A program made the position numbers and the translations under genes. 64,000 nucleotides of DNA, taken from assembly GCA_013359135.1 (NCBI GenBank), contig JABWCN010000017.1:1-64000 (forward strand), in the 5' to 3' direction. The DNA comes from Pseudobdellovibrionaceae bacterium (GTDB lineage Bacteria > Bdellovibrionota > Bdellovibrionia > Bdellovibrionales > Bdellovibrionaceae). Below, one piece after another: positions 17,870 through 26,003 of this stretch. The notes under the pieces were generated by a model, which had not been told where the DNA came from, did not search any database, and saw nothing but the letters and a program-made list of their open reading frames with translations. The number at the start of each line of letters is the position of its first letter. Position 1 is the stretch's first letter.

Positions 17870-19304
17870 AGTTAACACCTCCGTACACCCTATCATTAGC
17901 TCTATACTGATTTAAAAATTTTGAAGAATTATTCTCAACATCAACTGAAATAAAATCTCCCCCAATAAGTACAGCCCAGTTTTTAACTGGAAAATACTGT
18001 AATTCTGTGTTTAATAATGATCCCATTTGATCAAAATCACGCAGATAAGAAACTTTGGTCAGAATTGATTTTCTGAATAATGAAAAAATATGTCCCTGAA
18101 ATTTAAATAGAACGGCATTATAAAACTTCAACCTTTCATCAAATAGAGTGAATGAGTCCTTATTACCAGCTGAGTCCACATCATAAATATCTCCACCGTA
18201 GACTTTTATATAACCTAATTGAGTTTTTAGATTTTTTATAATTTCTGATTCAAAGTCTTTTTCTGCCATTAATGAATATACTTTTACAGGGTTAAGGCGC
18301 TGAATGACCCAACCCTCTTCAGGATTCTTGTCTTTAGGACTATCTTCAAGATAACTGATCAAAAACCGTCTGCCTTTACCAACGAAACCCATATCAACTG
18401 AATAAATTGAATGGTACGTCACATCTGGTGAAACACTCACGTTAACTACTTTTTCACTCGCCTCAGCAAATCCCTGACGTTTAAGAATTAAATCGTTAAC
18501 TGGTTTATAACCAACACTTTGATTAATCCAAAATCCAGACTCCTCACTACCTACACCGACATTTAAACCAGCCCCAGGTTTTGAAACTAAATTTCTAATT
18601 TCAGGTACATTCAATGTGTATGTGAGTGACTTAATTCTTCCATTAAAATCATACTTGTCCGATGGTTGGCGAAACCATCGGCTATCTGAAACTAAAGCAC
18701 CACTCTCTTCTCTTACGTCAACACCCATATTTGGTATAAAAACTGGAGTTGTGAACGTCACAAAATGAAACTCTGGTTTGTGATACTCAAAAAATGCTCC
18801 GAATAATCCTTGTTCTTCGGGCCTTAGATAATCTATGGCATAATTTGGCTGCCAAAAACTAGTCTTCCAATAAGAATCCAAAGTACTCCAATCAAATTTT
18901 TTTCTGCCTCCATAGAACTTGAAGTCGTTGTCTAACTGGTAATAACCATAAATTTCCTGAACTGAGTAGTTTGATGTACCGAAGTTAAACTTTCCAGCCT
19001 GTAAATCCATTCCAAAACCATAGAGTTTTTGAGCTTGGTGTGTAATCACTCCAAGACGAGTTGAAAAGTACTGTTGACGATTTAGATTTTCACTCTCTGG
19101 AAGCTTACGAATATAGTCCATAGATTCAAAACGAAAAACTCCAAAAAAGTGATTTGTATCCGTTTCTTTAGCAATAGAATCTAAATTTAAAAACTGTGAA
19201 GAATAGATAGACGATGAAGCTTGTAAAGCACATAGTAAAATCACCCATAAGGCTTTTCTAAAACTCTCTTTTAAAATTCGACTCATTACTAAAAATTCTC
19301 TCAT
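17859..19304 (-). CDS. outer-membrane beta-barrel-like protein, function unknown
   Basis: This 481-residue exported protein has a hydrophobic N-terminal signal (ALWVILLCALQASS) and alternating aromatic strands throughout. It ends in VYGGVNYVF, the terminal Phe typical of barrels inserted by the BAM complex. No known porin or transporter motif is evident. The first ATG has no clear ribosome-binding site. An in-frame ATG at 19286 (protein starting MSRILKESF) suits the candidate promoter better, because the predicted transcript start falls only about eight bases before the first one. Its last codons overlap the start of the EF-hand lipoprotein gene. Confidence 0.7.
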   Translation of the reverse strand: MREFLVMSRILKESFRKALWVILLCALQASSSIYSSQFLNLDSIAKETDTNHFFGVFRFESMDYIRKLPESENLNRQQYFSTRLGVITHQAQKLYGFGMDLQAGKFNFGTSNYSVQEIYGYYQLDNDFKFYGGRKKFDWSTLDSYWKTSFWQPNYAIDYLRPEEQGLFGAFFEYHKPEFHFVTFTTPVFIPNMGVDVREESGALVSDSRWFRQPSDKYDFNGRIKSLTYTLNVPEIRNLVSKPGAGLNVGVGSEESGFWINQSVGYKPVNDLILKRQGFAEASEKVVNVSVSPDVTYHSIYSVDMGFVGKGRRFLISYLEDSPKDKNPEEGWVIQRLNPVKVYSLMAEKDFESEIIKNLKTQLGYIKVYGGDIYDVDSAGNKDSFTLFDERLKFYNAVLFKFQGHIFSLFRKSILTKVSYLRDFDQMGSLLNTELQYFPVKNWAVLIGGDFISVDVENNSSKFLNQYRANDRVYGGVNYVF

Positions 19305-19318
19305 ATCAAGATGTTGGA

Positions 19319-19347
19319 AGTAAAAATGGAATTTTAACTCGAGTCAA
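19319..19347 (-). promoter_or_regulatory. candidate promoter of the barrel-lipoprotein operon
   Basis: On the minus strand TTGACT and TTTACT are spaced by 17 bases. The -35 lies inside a near-perfect 14-base palindrome (TTAACTCGAGTCAA, 19334-19347). A tandem repeat of GACTAAAATTC/GACTAAAATCG at 19364-19386 sits just upstream. The arrangement suggests a regulated promoter, but no regulator is identified. Confidence 0.45.
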
Positions 19348-19445
19348 TAGTTGATTGCGTTAGGACTAAAATTCGACTAAAATCGACATGGCTTGTAAGA
19401 TTTTTTGACTGTAATTTATACATAAGTCAGGGTGTAATTGACAAA

Positions 19446-20192
19446 TTAAGAATTCAGCCAATTTAATCTTTCAAGTAAAAAATTGGGGTCATCTAAAACC
19501 ATATCATGTCCCGCCCATGGATGAATCATCGGCGCAAGTCCCCAACGTTTAGCTATTTCCATGGAGTTTTCACTACTAACTAAACGATCATTAGCACTTA
19601 CAAAAATATTTACTTTGTGGCTTTGAATGTTTTTCGGAAAAACCATACTAGAAGCGGCCATCAACTGACGAAGTAGGTTTTCTAATTTGATAGGGTGTCT
19701 TTCTGCTATTTTTTCAAATTGTAACAGAACTTTTTCGGAGACCTCTAAATTATTGCTAGTCATTTTTAAAATTATTTTTTCACGTTCTAAATTTGATTTA
19801 AATAGCACTCCAAAAATTTCAAGATAATTTTCAGGAAGTAATCGTTTGTAGAAGGGTTTCAATCCCTTTATAGAGGTATTAATCAAGTAGGTCTTTTCAA
19901 TTTCTTCTGGGTACTGATTCAACCATTCGATAGCCACCATGGCGCCAAAAGAAAAAGCTATTAAATGAAGTGATCCTTTTTTCTCAATCTTGTCTCTAAG
20001 GTCAGTTACGTATTCATTAATATGAAGCGGGCTTAACTCTTGATTTCTTGATCCATTTCCTGGTAGATCGATGAGTGTTACTTCGTCATCAGGAAAATAC
20101 TTTGCCAACTCTTTTGGAAAATCACACCAATGAAATTTTCCACGCGTCAAACCCCTCAAAAGCAACCATTGCCTTTTATTTTTTACGACCAT
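19446..20192 (-). CDS. alpha/beta hydrolase
   Basis: A 248-residue cytoplasmic hydrolase of the alpha/beta fold. The nucleophile elbow is AFSFGAM (Ser81). The acid is probably the Asp in SANDRLVS and the base is His229 in WAGHDMVLDD. An early IDLPGNGSRN segment marks the oxyanion side. It resembles the BioH/YbfF-like esterase group in size, but the substrate cannot be read from the sequence. The start lies inside the end of the M14-like gene (17-base overlap), so the two are likely to be translated in sequence. Confidence 0.82.
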   Translation of the reverse strand: MVVKNKRQWLLLRGLTRGKFHWCDFPKELAKYFPDDEVTLIDLPGNGSRNQELSPLHINEYVTDLRDKIEKKGSLHLIAFSFGAMVAIEWLNQYPEEIEKTYLINTSIKGLKPFYKRLLPENYLEIFGVLFKSNLEREKIILKMTSNNLEVSEKVLLQFEKIAERHPIKLENLLRQLMAASSMVFPKNIQSHKVNIFVSANDRLVSSENSMEIAKRWGLAPMIHPWAGHDMVLDDPNFLLERLNWLNS

Positions 20193-21189
20193 ACCACAAT
20201 TCCATTGCTTGACGTTGATGTCTTTGTAGCTGTTCCTCAGTTAGGTCTACCCAACTCTGAGAAGAGTATAATGAACGCATTAAAAATTCAAAAAAAGTAT
20301 TATGCCTGCGAAGAGCTCTTTTATATCTATGAGTCTTTACTGGATTGTAGGCTCCCTCAACAGAGAAAATTTGCATTGGATTTTTTTTAACCCACATCCA
20401 AGAACCCATTTCTAAACACAATGGCAAAAACAACCCCGAAGATTTTCGTTTCTTATTCCAGTCATATAAATAATCCCAAACATCACCGTGAGTAAGATAA
20501 GCCTGAGGACCAATTTGATAAAAATGGTTTGGATAAGTAATATTCATCAAATTTGTCAATGAATGGACATATGAAATGTCCTGAATAGGTTCTTTACTTT
20601 TAGCATAAGGAAACCAAATTTGATCTTGAAAACCAAATCCAGAATGAAAATCAACCACAATTGAAACCTTTGATTGATCAATTTCCTTTTGAACAGCATC
20701 AATCAACGCTTTAGTTTCAGCTTCTAATCGATATCCTCTAAACCAAGGTAGTTTATTAGAAATTCTCTGTCCTCCTAATAAAAAAGGAACATTATTATCT
20801 GCCTCAGTTGGAGCATTTCTCATAATATCAACACCATTAGGATTTGATCTTCTTTTTTTTAAAATCCCAATGGGATTAATTGTTGGGATAAAAAAAACTC
20901 TGATTTTCTCTAAGTTTTTTTTTACCGAATCATCCCATAAATAAAGTTGTGATAGCGAATGAAGCAATGCTAGACAAACTTGAGAGCCTATTCTTTCTAA
21001 TCCATGAACACCACCAACAAGCCCAAGTACTGGTGCCGCTGGATCAGGGTTTCCAAAGGTAATTTTATAAATAGGTAAGCGCAAATTTTCTTCTTGAGAC
21101 TCACCAATGATTTCAACTTTAGAAAAAGAACTAATTTTTTCTTTTATATTCTCAATGAGTTCAAGTTCCGGAAGCTTATTTCTGAGCAT
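20176..21189 (-). CDS. M14-like zinc carboxypeptidase
   Basis: The 337-residue protein has the zinc ligands of M14 peptidases: HGLE (His62 and Glu65 in GGVHGLERIG) and a later His in VDFHSGFGF. A candidate catalytic Glu is in LCLEMGSW. No signal peptide is seen, so it is probably cytoplasmic, like related murein-peptide amidases and succinylglutamate desuccinylase-like proteins. The substrate (a peptide such as murein peptide, or an acyl-amino acid) is not determined. It overlaps the hydrolase gene by 17 bases. Confidence 0.75.
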   Translation of the reverse strand: MLRNKLPELELIENIKEKISSFSKVEIIGESQEENLRLPIYKITFGNPDPAAPVLGLVGGVHGLERIGSQVCLALLHSLSQLYLWDDSVKKNLEKIRVFFIPTINPIGILKKRRSNPNGVDIMRNAPTEADNNVPFLLGGQRISNKLPWFRGYRLEAETKALIDAVQKEIDQSKVSIVVDFHSGFGFQDQIWFPYAKSKEPIQDISYVHSLTNLMNITYPNHFYQIGPQAYLTHGDVWDYLYDWNKKRKSSGLFLPLCLEMGSWMWVKKNPMQIFSVEGAYNPVKTHRYKRALRRHNTFFEFLMRSLYSSQSWVDLTEEQLQRHQRQAMELWYGRKK

Positions 21190-21204
21190 GTTTCATTGTG
21201 TTTA

Positions 21205-21275
21205 AGACTATGATTTCAGTCTATCTTTAATTAGTAAAATTTATGACTCTAGCCTTTACTCTAAGACTAAAGTCT
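21205..21275. repeat. two AGACT...AGTCT inverted repeats
   Basis: The gap between the HD-GYP gene and the M14-like gene has AGACT-N8-AGTCT at 21205-21222 and AGACT-AA-AGTCT at 21264-21275. They may be operator half-sites or small hairpins. The arms are only five bases, so chance is possible. Confidence 0.25.
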
Positions 21276-21281
21276 ATAATT

Positions 21282-21935
21282 CTAAGCCGCTGTTTTGATA
21301 AAATGAATAATCGATTCATTAGAGGATTCATACACCTCTGGACTCCAAAACTTTTTTGCCTCTAAAAAGGCTCCTACAATTTGCGCATCAAACTGAGTAC
21401 CTGCACATCTCTTTAGCTCAGAAAAAACAACATCCTCAGGTAAACCTTTTCGGTAAGGTCTTGACTGAGTCATGGCATCATACGTATCCGCAACTAAAAT
21501 CACTCTAGCAATCAGTGGAATACTCTCTCCCATCATTTTGTCAGGATAACCTTCGCCATCAAAACGTTCATGATGAGCTCTTACCGGTTTTAATAAATCT
21601 TTAAAGAACGGATCCACTTTTGCTAATGGTTTTAAAATCTCTTCACTAATAACTGGGTGATTCTTCATTATATCAATCTCTTTAGGATCAAGTTTACCAG
21701 GTTTACCTATAATTTCTTGAGCCACTCCAATTTTACCAATATCATGAAACATACCGCTGTATTCTGCCACAAACTGTTCATACTCATTTAAACCCAAAGC
21801 TTGAGCTAATTTTCTGCTAGTTAAACCAACTCGGCAACAATGCTCGTAAGTCATCGGTTCGACAAAGTTCAAACTTTGCATCAAAGATAATGAAGCACTT
21901 CTAGCCCAACTTGGAATATCACCCCAGGACATACA
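21282..21935 (-). CDS. HD-GYP domain protein (candidate cyclic di-GMP phosphodiesterase)
   Basis: From the ATG at 21935 the protein has 217 residues and is essentially a stand-alone HD-GYP domain. The HD pair is His63-Asp64 in MFHDIGKIG, then HHERFDGEGYP at 120-130 with the GYP residues intact, so catalysis of cyclic di-GMP breakdown is possible. I chose this start because GGGGGA lies six bases upstream; an upstream in-frame ATG at 22007 would add 24 unusual residues overlapping a small membrane ORF. It is the last gene of the leftward cluster with the ELM1-like and helical exported proteins. There is no receiver or sensor domain, so its control must come from elsewhere. Confidence 0.85.
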   Translation of the reverse strand, partial: CMSWGDIPSWARSASLSLMQSLNFVEPMTYEHCCRVGLTSRKLAQALGLNEYEQFVAEYSGMFHDIGKIGVAQEIIGKPGKLDPKEIDIMKNHPVISEEILKPLAKVDPFFKDLLKPVRAHHERFDGEGYPDKMMGESIPLIARVILVADTYDAMTQSRPYRKGLPEDVVFSELKRCAGTQFDAQIVGAFLEAKKFWSPEVYESSNESIIHFIKTAA

Positions 21936-22173
21936 ATTCCCCCATGAACGCATCGGAAGAAAACAATGACACCTTAAGTAAAAATTTCTTGTGCTTTCCT
22001 GTATCAAAATGATTCATTTTTTTGATGAGTTTTAAAAAGCTTTTGGAAAGCCTTAGACCATTTTCAAAGTCACCGACTAAACTTTCAAATAGCGATAAGG
22101 ACGCTATTATAATTATCAAAAATATTTTTTTCAGGAAAACTTTACCCGTAATTACCAATAAAATTGTTTGCAT
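21919..22173 (-). CDS. possible small membrane protein, 84 residues
   Basis: This frame fills the gap between the ELM1-like gene and the HD-GYP gene. It overlaps the former by 22 bases and the latter by 17, as expected for translational coupling. Residues 3-29 are hydrophobic (KIFLIIIIASLSLF) and could be a signal or membrane anchor; the rest is Lys-rich. Only a weak AGAAG precedes the ATG. I recognise no family. It might also be untranslated spacer. Confidence 0.4.
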   Translation of the reverse strand: MQTILLVITGKVFLKKIFLIIIIASLSLFESLVGDFENGLRLSKSFLKLIKKMNHFDTGKHKKFLLKVSLFSSDAFMGELYVLG

Positions 22174-23156
22174 TGCAAACTTCTGCTAAAGTAATTCCTA
22201 TACTTATTTACTATCTTTGAGGCAATCGTTTTGACTGCATTAAATGGTGAGTATTTGTAAACTTCGAGTGTGCTTGCCAAAGGCTTTAATCGTCCTGATT
22301 TAAAATGCGACAGAACAAACCTTTTGTGCCTCTCTTCCAAACTACCATCAGGCGCGTAGACAAATGTAGGCTTGCCAGTACTTATACAATCGGAAATCAT
22401 CGACATTGAATCGCCAGTTACAATAAGATATTTGGAAACTTCTAAAATTCCAAAAAAAGGATTAGCATTTGGAGTCACTTTCTCCCATGGAAAAAATATG
22501 TCTAAATCTTTTTCATCGAAAACACTAAAAAAAGACTTTCTAGCATGCGCCGAGGTTCGTCTACTGTCGGCAATTAGAAATCTAACATTTTGATTTTTCC
22601 TGATTTTATTTAAGTTTCGAGCTAGCAAAATCGCGTGCTGTGAAGTAAACTGAGAACCCTTCGCATCTCCTCCTATTAGAACGGCTACATTTTCAACCGA
22701 AGGATTCTCGGGAATAAGAGTAAGTAAGGAGGCTCCCTTCTTTAATTTTTCCGGCGTTACTTGAGATGGTATACCGTCATAGCCAAATACATTTGATCCC
22801 CTTAAATTAGAAATTTGATTCGATTTTAAAATCAGGTCAAAAATCTCATATTTAGAAAGTGGATCATGAAGATTGATAATCTTCACATTAGGGTAGTTTC
22901 TTTTATATTCAGAAAGTTCTTTGATTTCATCTTCATTACCTAAAGCATGAAAAATAAATCGAGGAACTTCATCTCGCGACCATAGTTCCGTAGTTTCTGC
23001 AATAGCGTATGGTTGCTCAAGATTTTCAACGATAGAAATCATTGAGTTCATTTCACCTGTTAAATGAGACTTTATTATCACAAAGTCATGACCATCGGCG
23101 CGACAAGCACCGCCTATGATCACGACTGAAATAAAAAAAATCATCATCAACTGCAT
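22152..23156 (-). CDS. ELM1-like (DUF1022) protein with N-terminal hydrophobic segment
   Basis: The 334-residue protein fits the ELM1/DUF1022 family, which is predicted to have a GT-B glycosyltransferase-like fold and has no proven bacterial function. Visible signatures are AVLIGGDAKGSQF, the ADSRRTS segment (about residues 195-201), VTGDSMSMISDCISTGKPTFVY and the closing EERHKRF. Residues 3-17 (LMMIFFISVVIIGGA) form a signal-like hydrophobic segment, which is unusual for a family usually regarded as cytoplasmic. The ATG shares one base with the upstream stop (TAATG), after AAAGG. Position next to an exported helical protein suggests an envelope role. Confidence 0.7.
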   Translation of the reverse strand: MQLMMIFFISVVIIGGACRADGHDFVIIKSHLTGEMNSMISIVENLEQPYAIAETTELWSRDEVPRFIFHALGNEDEIKELSEYKRNYPNVKIINLHDPLSKYEIFDLILKSNQISNLRGSNVFGYDGIPSQVTPEKLKKGASLLTLIPENPSVENVAVLIGGDAKGSQFTSQHAILLARNLNKIRKNQNVRFLIADSRRTSAHARKSFFSVFDEKDLDIFFPWEKVTPNANPFFGILEVSKYLIVTGDSMSMISDCISTGKPTFVYAPDGSLEERHKRFVLSHFKSGRLKPLASTLEVYKYSPFNAVKTIASKIVNKYRNYFSRSLQCKQFYW

Positions 23157-25363
23157 TAGCTACCTTTAGCCTCTGATTCAGTATCAGCTTCACCCCTGAC
23201 ATCATCAAGGATATCATCGACGCCGCCTTTCCAGTCAGCATCAGACGTATCTTTGAAAGAACTCCATTCTTTATCGAGAACCTCTTGTGAATCGGCAAGA
23301 TGAGCGTCACCTTTTTCAATCGTATCTTCAATCCCTGGCTCACTGTTTAATCGATCAATAGTTCTTTCTGCAGCATCGATTCTATCCGCTTCAATATCTA
23401 TAGGTTCATGTAAAGTCACTTCATCGGCTTTTAACCCAGCCATCGAATACATAGATTCGTCACGGCCACGGAGTTCTTCATACTCCCTTAAACCATCCGC
23501 ATTTTCTTGAATTCTCTGCTCCAATTGTTCCTCATTCAAAGACTTAGATTCTTCTCGTGGAATTACACCTTCAGCCAAATATGAGTGGGAATGTGAACGA
23601 TCAGGGCTAGAAATTAGATCGAAAAATAGCTGCATTCGGGCGATATCGCGATTGATCATCCACATTGGATTTCCTGTGTAAAACATCATTACCCAGTCCA
23701 TTGAATCCATCGAATTATTTTCCAATCGATGACGTCTATCCATTTCATCTTCTAACTCACGACGACGACTATCTGAAAGGCTAGCCTTTCGATCACGAAT
23801 ACGATTTTTGAAATTACTTTTAACTATATTTGATACTGAGGTACTTTGATTTTTTAAAAACAAAGTAGGCATATTCTCTGAAAGGAACATGACAAAAGAC
23901 TCTCTCATCGCTGTTCTTCTTTGCTCAACCTGTCTCATTTTTAAAACGGATTCCATGTGCTTCATTTTATTATCTTTATAAGTTTGCACATCTCTCACGT
24001 ACTGAGTTTTTAAACTTTTGTATCGATCGACTTGCCCCTTATACTGCAGGCGAGCCTGCTTCTTTGAAGACTTGCTCATTCTTTCAAAATTAGGTCGAAT
24101 AGGCTTTACGGGAGCCGTTGGTTTCACTAATGGCTTGGGATAAATAGAAGGCAATGCTACAACGGAACCAATGATTGAATACCGGAGTTCAGTCGATTTA
24201 ATCGCTTCAGAGACAATTTTTTCTCTATCAGCCATTCCGATATTTCTCATTGAATCTTTAGGTAAAATTTTTCCGTACGTCTTTTTTGAGGATAAAACAC
24301 GTAAAGCCGGTCGTAGCCCCATATAGGTGCTTAAAAGCATTTCTGCCTCTTTTGGGTTGGCAGCAGTTAATTCGATGTATTTTCTAAGCAGATCTAAATT
24401 ATTTTTAGATCTCATTTCCATTACTTTTTGAAACTGCTTCTTATCACTTTTAGCAAGTACACGCAAAATTTGGGTCTCGCGATATATCAGCTTTTTAAAA
24501 TTAGGACTAGACTCCATAACAGTTGAAAAAGAATCGATACTTTCTTCAATCGATTTTTTGATTGAACTTTCTGCACCAATATACTCTCCAAGCATTTCTG
24601 AGTATTTTTTTGCTATATCTCTAGAGTTTCCTGAAATCTCAAGATTAAATCGGGCTTCAACCTGTTTTCTTAGGGCTTCTTTTTTATTAAATTCAACCAC
24701 GCGATCATTTAAAATGGCTATTGCATTTTCTTTTAAAACTTGAGCTTCGTTTGCAGAAGTGGCGTGTTTAATTGAAGATTCTAAAAATGTTATTTCTTCA
24801 ATGAACGCCTTAGAAAATAACCGAGACAAATTTGCACTTTTTACTGATTCTACACTTTTGTTAAAACTAGAAACATTAGCGAAAATATCACTCGAAACTT
24901 GCTTTCTTTCGATGATGAACTGATTTATTCGCTTCTCGACTAAATCAGCTACTGCTTGGGTTTTAAAAGTGTCTATACTTTCTAATATAGTTTGCAAAGT
25001 GGTTTTTATGTCGTCCTTTATTTGCTCACTTCTAACTTCTAACAAAGAAGAAGACGACAAGGATTCACTTACTGCGTTTTTAATTCTAGCTTTTGTATTT
25101 TCTAACTTCTCACGGTCAAGCCTCAGTGTGTTATTAAACTCGAGGGCTTTACTACGTTCTCCCCATTTCAAGGTTACTGCTGCTTTCAACCAATTAGAGA
25201 TTTTTTTCTCTTCGACCTGATCTAACTTTCGACCGGAGTCACTATAAAATGCTTCACATAAAATTTGTGAAGCTTGTCCTCTGGCATTTGCTGTAGACAA
25301 TTGTAAGAAGATTATACACCCAATGAAAACAAAGTAACTATTGATTTTTTCTGGTTTTTTCAT
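23156..25363 (-). CDS. exported helical/coiled-coil protein, function unknown
   Basis: I chose the ATG at 25363, six bases after GAGGTG; an in-frame GTG three codons upstream lacks support. The protein then has 735 residues, beginning with a signal peptide (INSYFVFIGCIIFLQLSTANA). Most of the length is charged alpha-helix with coiled-coil character (for example SSLLEVRSEQIKDDIKTTL). There is a proline-rich hinge (PKPLVKPTAPVKPIRP) near the middle and an acidic C-terminal tail. It is the first gene of the leftward cluster that runs on through the ELM1-like, small membrane and HD-GYP genes with one- to 22-base overlaps. I recognise no family. Confidence 0.65.
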   Translation of the reverse strand: MKKPEKINSYFVFIGCIIFLQLSTANARGQASQILCEAFYSDSGRKLDQVEEKKISNWLKAAVTLKWGERSKALEFNNTLRLDREKLENTKARIKNAVSESLSSSSLLEVRSEQIKDDIKTTLQTILESIDTFKTQAVADLVEKRINQFIIERKQVSSDIFANVSSFNKSVESVKSANLSRLFSKAFIEEITFLESSIKHATSANEAQVLKENAIAILNDRVVEFNKKEALRKQVEARFNLEISGNSRDIAKKYSEMLGEYIGAESSIKKSIEESIDSFSTVMESSPNFKKLIYRETQILRVLAKSDKKQFQKVMEMRSKNNLDLLRKYIELTAANPKEAEMLLSTYMGLRPALRVLSSKKTYGKILPKDSMRNIGMADREKIVSEAIKSTELRYSIIGSVVALPSIYPKPLVKPTAPVKPIRPNFERMSKSSKKQARLQYKGQVDRYKSLKTQYVRDVQTYKDNKMKHMESVLKMRQVEQRRTAMRESFVMFLSENMPTLFLKNQSTSVSNIVKSNFKNRIRDRKASLSDSRRRELEDEMDRRHRLENNSMDSMDWVMMFYTGNPMWMINRDIARMQLFFDLISSPDRSHSHSYLAEGVIPREESKSLNEEQLEQRIQENADGLREYEELRGRDESMYSMAGLKADEVTLHEPIDIEADRIDAAERTIDRLNSEPGIEDTIEKGDAHLADSQEVLDKEWSSFKDTSDADWKGGVDDILDDVRGEADTESEAKGS

Positions 25364-25749
25364 AACAGACACCTCGATAATTTAGCAAATTTAAAAACTA
25401 GTTTTAACAAAATTAACCTATCACTGAAGTCTAGGTGCAATTGTTGTACTCAGTTTTTCTATTTAATCGCCTCATTTTTAACAAGCTGATCAAGATTAAA
25501 AAAACAACCAACTTTTTAAAATGAGCTAGTTTGGACGTGAGATGCGACAAGATTCCCAAGAATTGGATCACAAAACTCTGGAAGAACTTAGTATTAGTGT
25601 AGTGAAACAAGTTCAAAGTTGAGTCAATCGAGGAGGATGTGTGTCTTTCGAGGTCCATAGTTATAACTGATTATCAGTGACTATTAATGATATCTCGTTT
25701 ACGCGTTAGGTTGTAGACACTCAGAAGTTACTCTGAAGATACAATAGGG
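25364..25749. other. gene-poor stretch with palindromes
   Basis: No convincing long gene lies here. It contains a 12-base palindrome AAAACTAGTTTT (25394-25405) upstream of the leftward cluster, a 13-base palindrome ACTGATTATCAGT (25666-25678), and a 26-codon frame at 25542-25622 on the + strand (MRQDSQELDHKTLEELSISV...). GAGGAGG at 25630-25636 stands close before a seven-codon frame. The stretch may hold promoters for the cluster to its left and for a transcript running right toward the terminator at 25946. Confidence 0.4.
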
Positions 25750-25917
25750 ATGACCATTGAAGAAAAATCTACATCTTTATTTGAGACACCTAACAAATCT
25801 ACTAATTATTCAATCATTAATCATACAAAAACTGATGTTGGCAGCTCTGAATATACTTCAAGTTCTTACTTGTCGTCTAACGATAGATCGATCAGTAGTA
25901 GTGACTCAAGCTGGTAA
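25750..25917 (+). CDS. possible small Ser/Thr-rich protein, 55 residues
   Basis: A 55-codon ATG frame (MTIEEKSTSLFETPNKSTNY... ending SISSSDSSW) is hydrophilic and rich in Ser and Thr. TACAAT lies five bases before the ATG and GGG directly abuts it, so a leaderless or very short-leader transcript is conceivable, but no good ribosome-binding site exists. A strong terminator follows 28 bases after the stop and supports a rightward transcript here. That transcript could instead be a non-coding RNA. I recognise no family. Confidence 0.4.
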   Translation: MTIEEKSTSLFETPNKSTNYSIINHTKTDVGSSEYTSSSYLSSNDRSISSSDSSW

Positions 25918-25945
25918 TTTGATTATGAATCTAATTTAATGTTCT

Positions 25946-25988
25946 AAAAGAGCTAAGAATCAATACAACTTCTTAGCTCTTTTTTTTT
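25946..25988 (+). terminator. rho-independent terminator
   Basis: AAAAGAGCTAAGAA pairs perfectly with TTCTTAGCTCTTTT across a ten-base loop, and the T-run continues to 25988. It ends a rightward transcript through the small ORF. In the other direction four T residues follow the stem, so it may also stop the leftward lipoprotein operon. Confidence 0.85.
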
Positions 25989-26003
25989 AGTTATCCTAAT
26001 ATC

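Noticed and set aside
17556-17915. 119-codon rightward frame over the start of the EF-hand lipoprotein gene
   Set aside because: It lies opposite a strong ribosome-binding site and lipoprotein signal, so it is a shadow frame.
20130-20390. 86-codon rightward frame across the hydrolase/M14 junction
   Set aside because: It is antisense to two supported genes and has no promoter or ribosome-binding site.
22008-22173. Frameshifted sensor domain upstream of the HD-GYP protein
   Set aside because: The upstream frame has no homology-like continuity with the HD-GYP start, and the GGGGGA site supports a separate start.
25431-25658. 75-codon leftward frame in the gene-poor stretch
   Set aside because: No ribosome-binding site, unlike the neighbouring genes, and no recognisable composition.
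25757-25939. 60-codon rightward frame starting at TTG
   Set aside because: It competes with the ATG-started Ser/Thr-rich frame, and its leucine-rich sequence is that of a frame shifted from a hydrophilic one.
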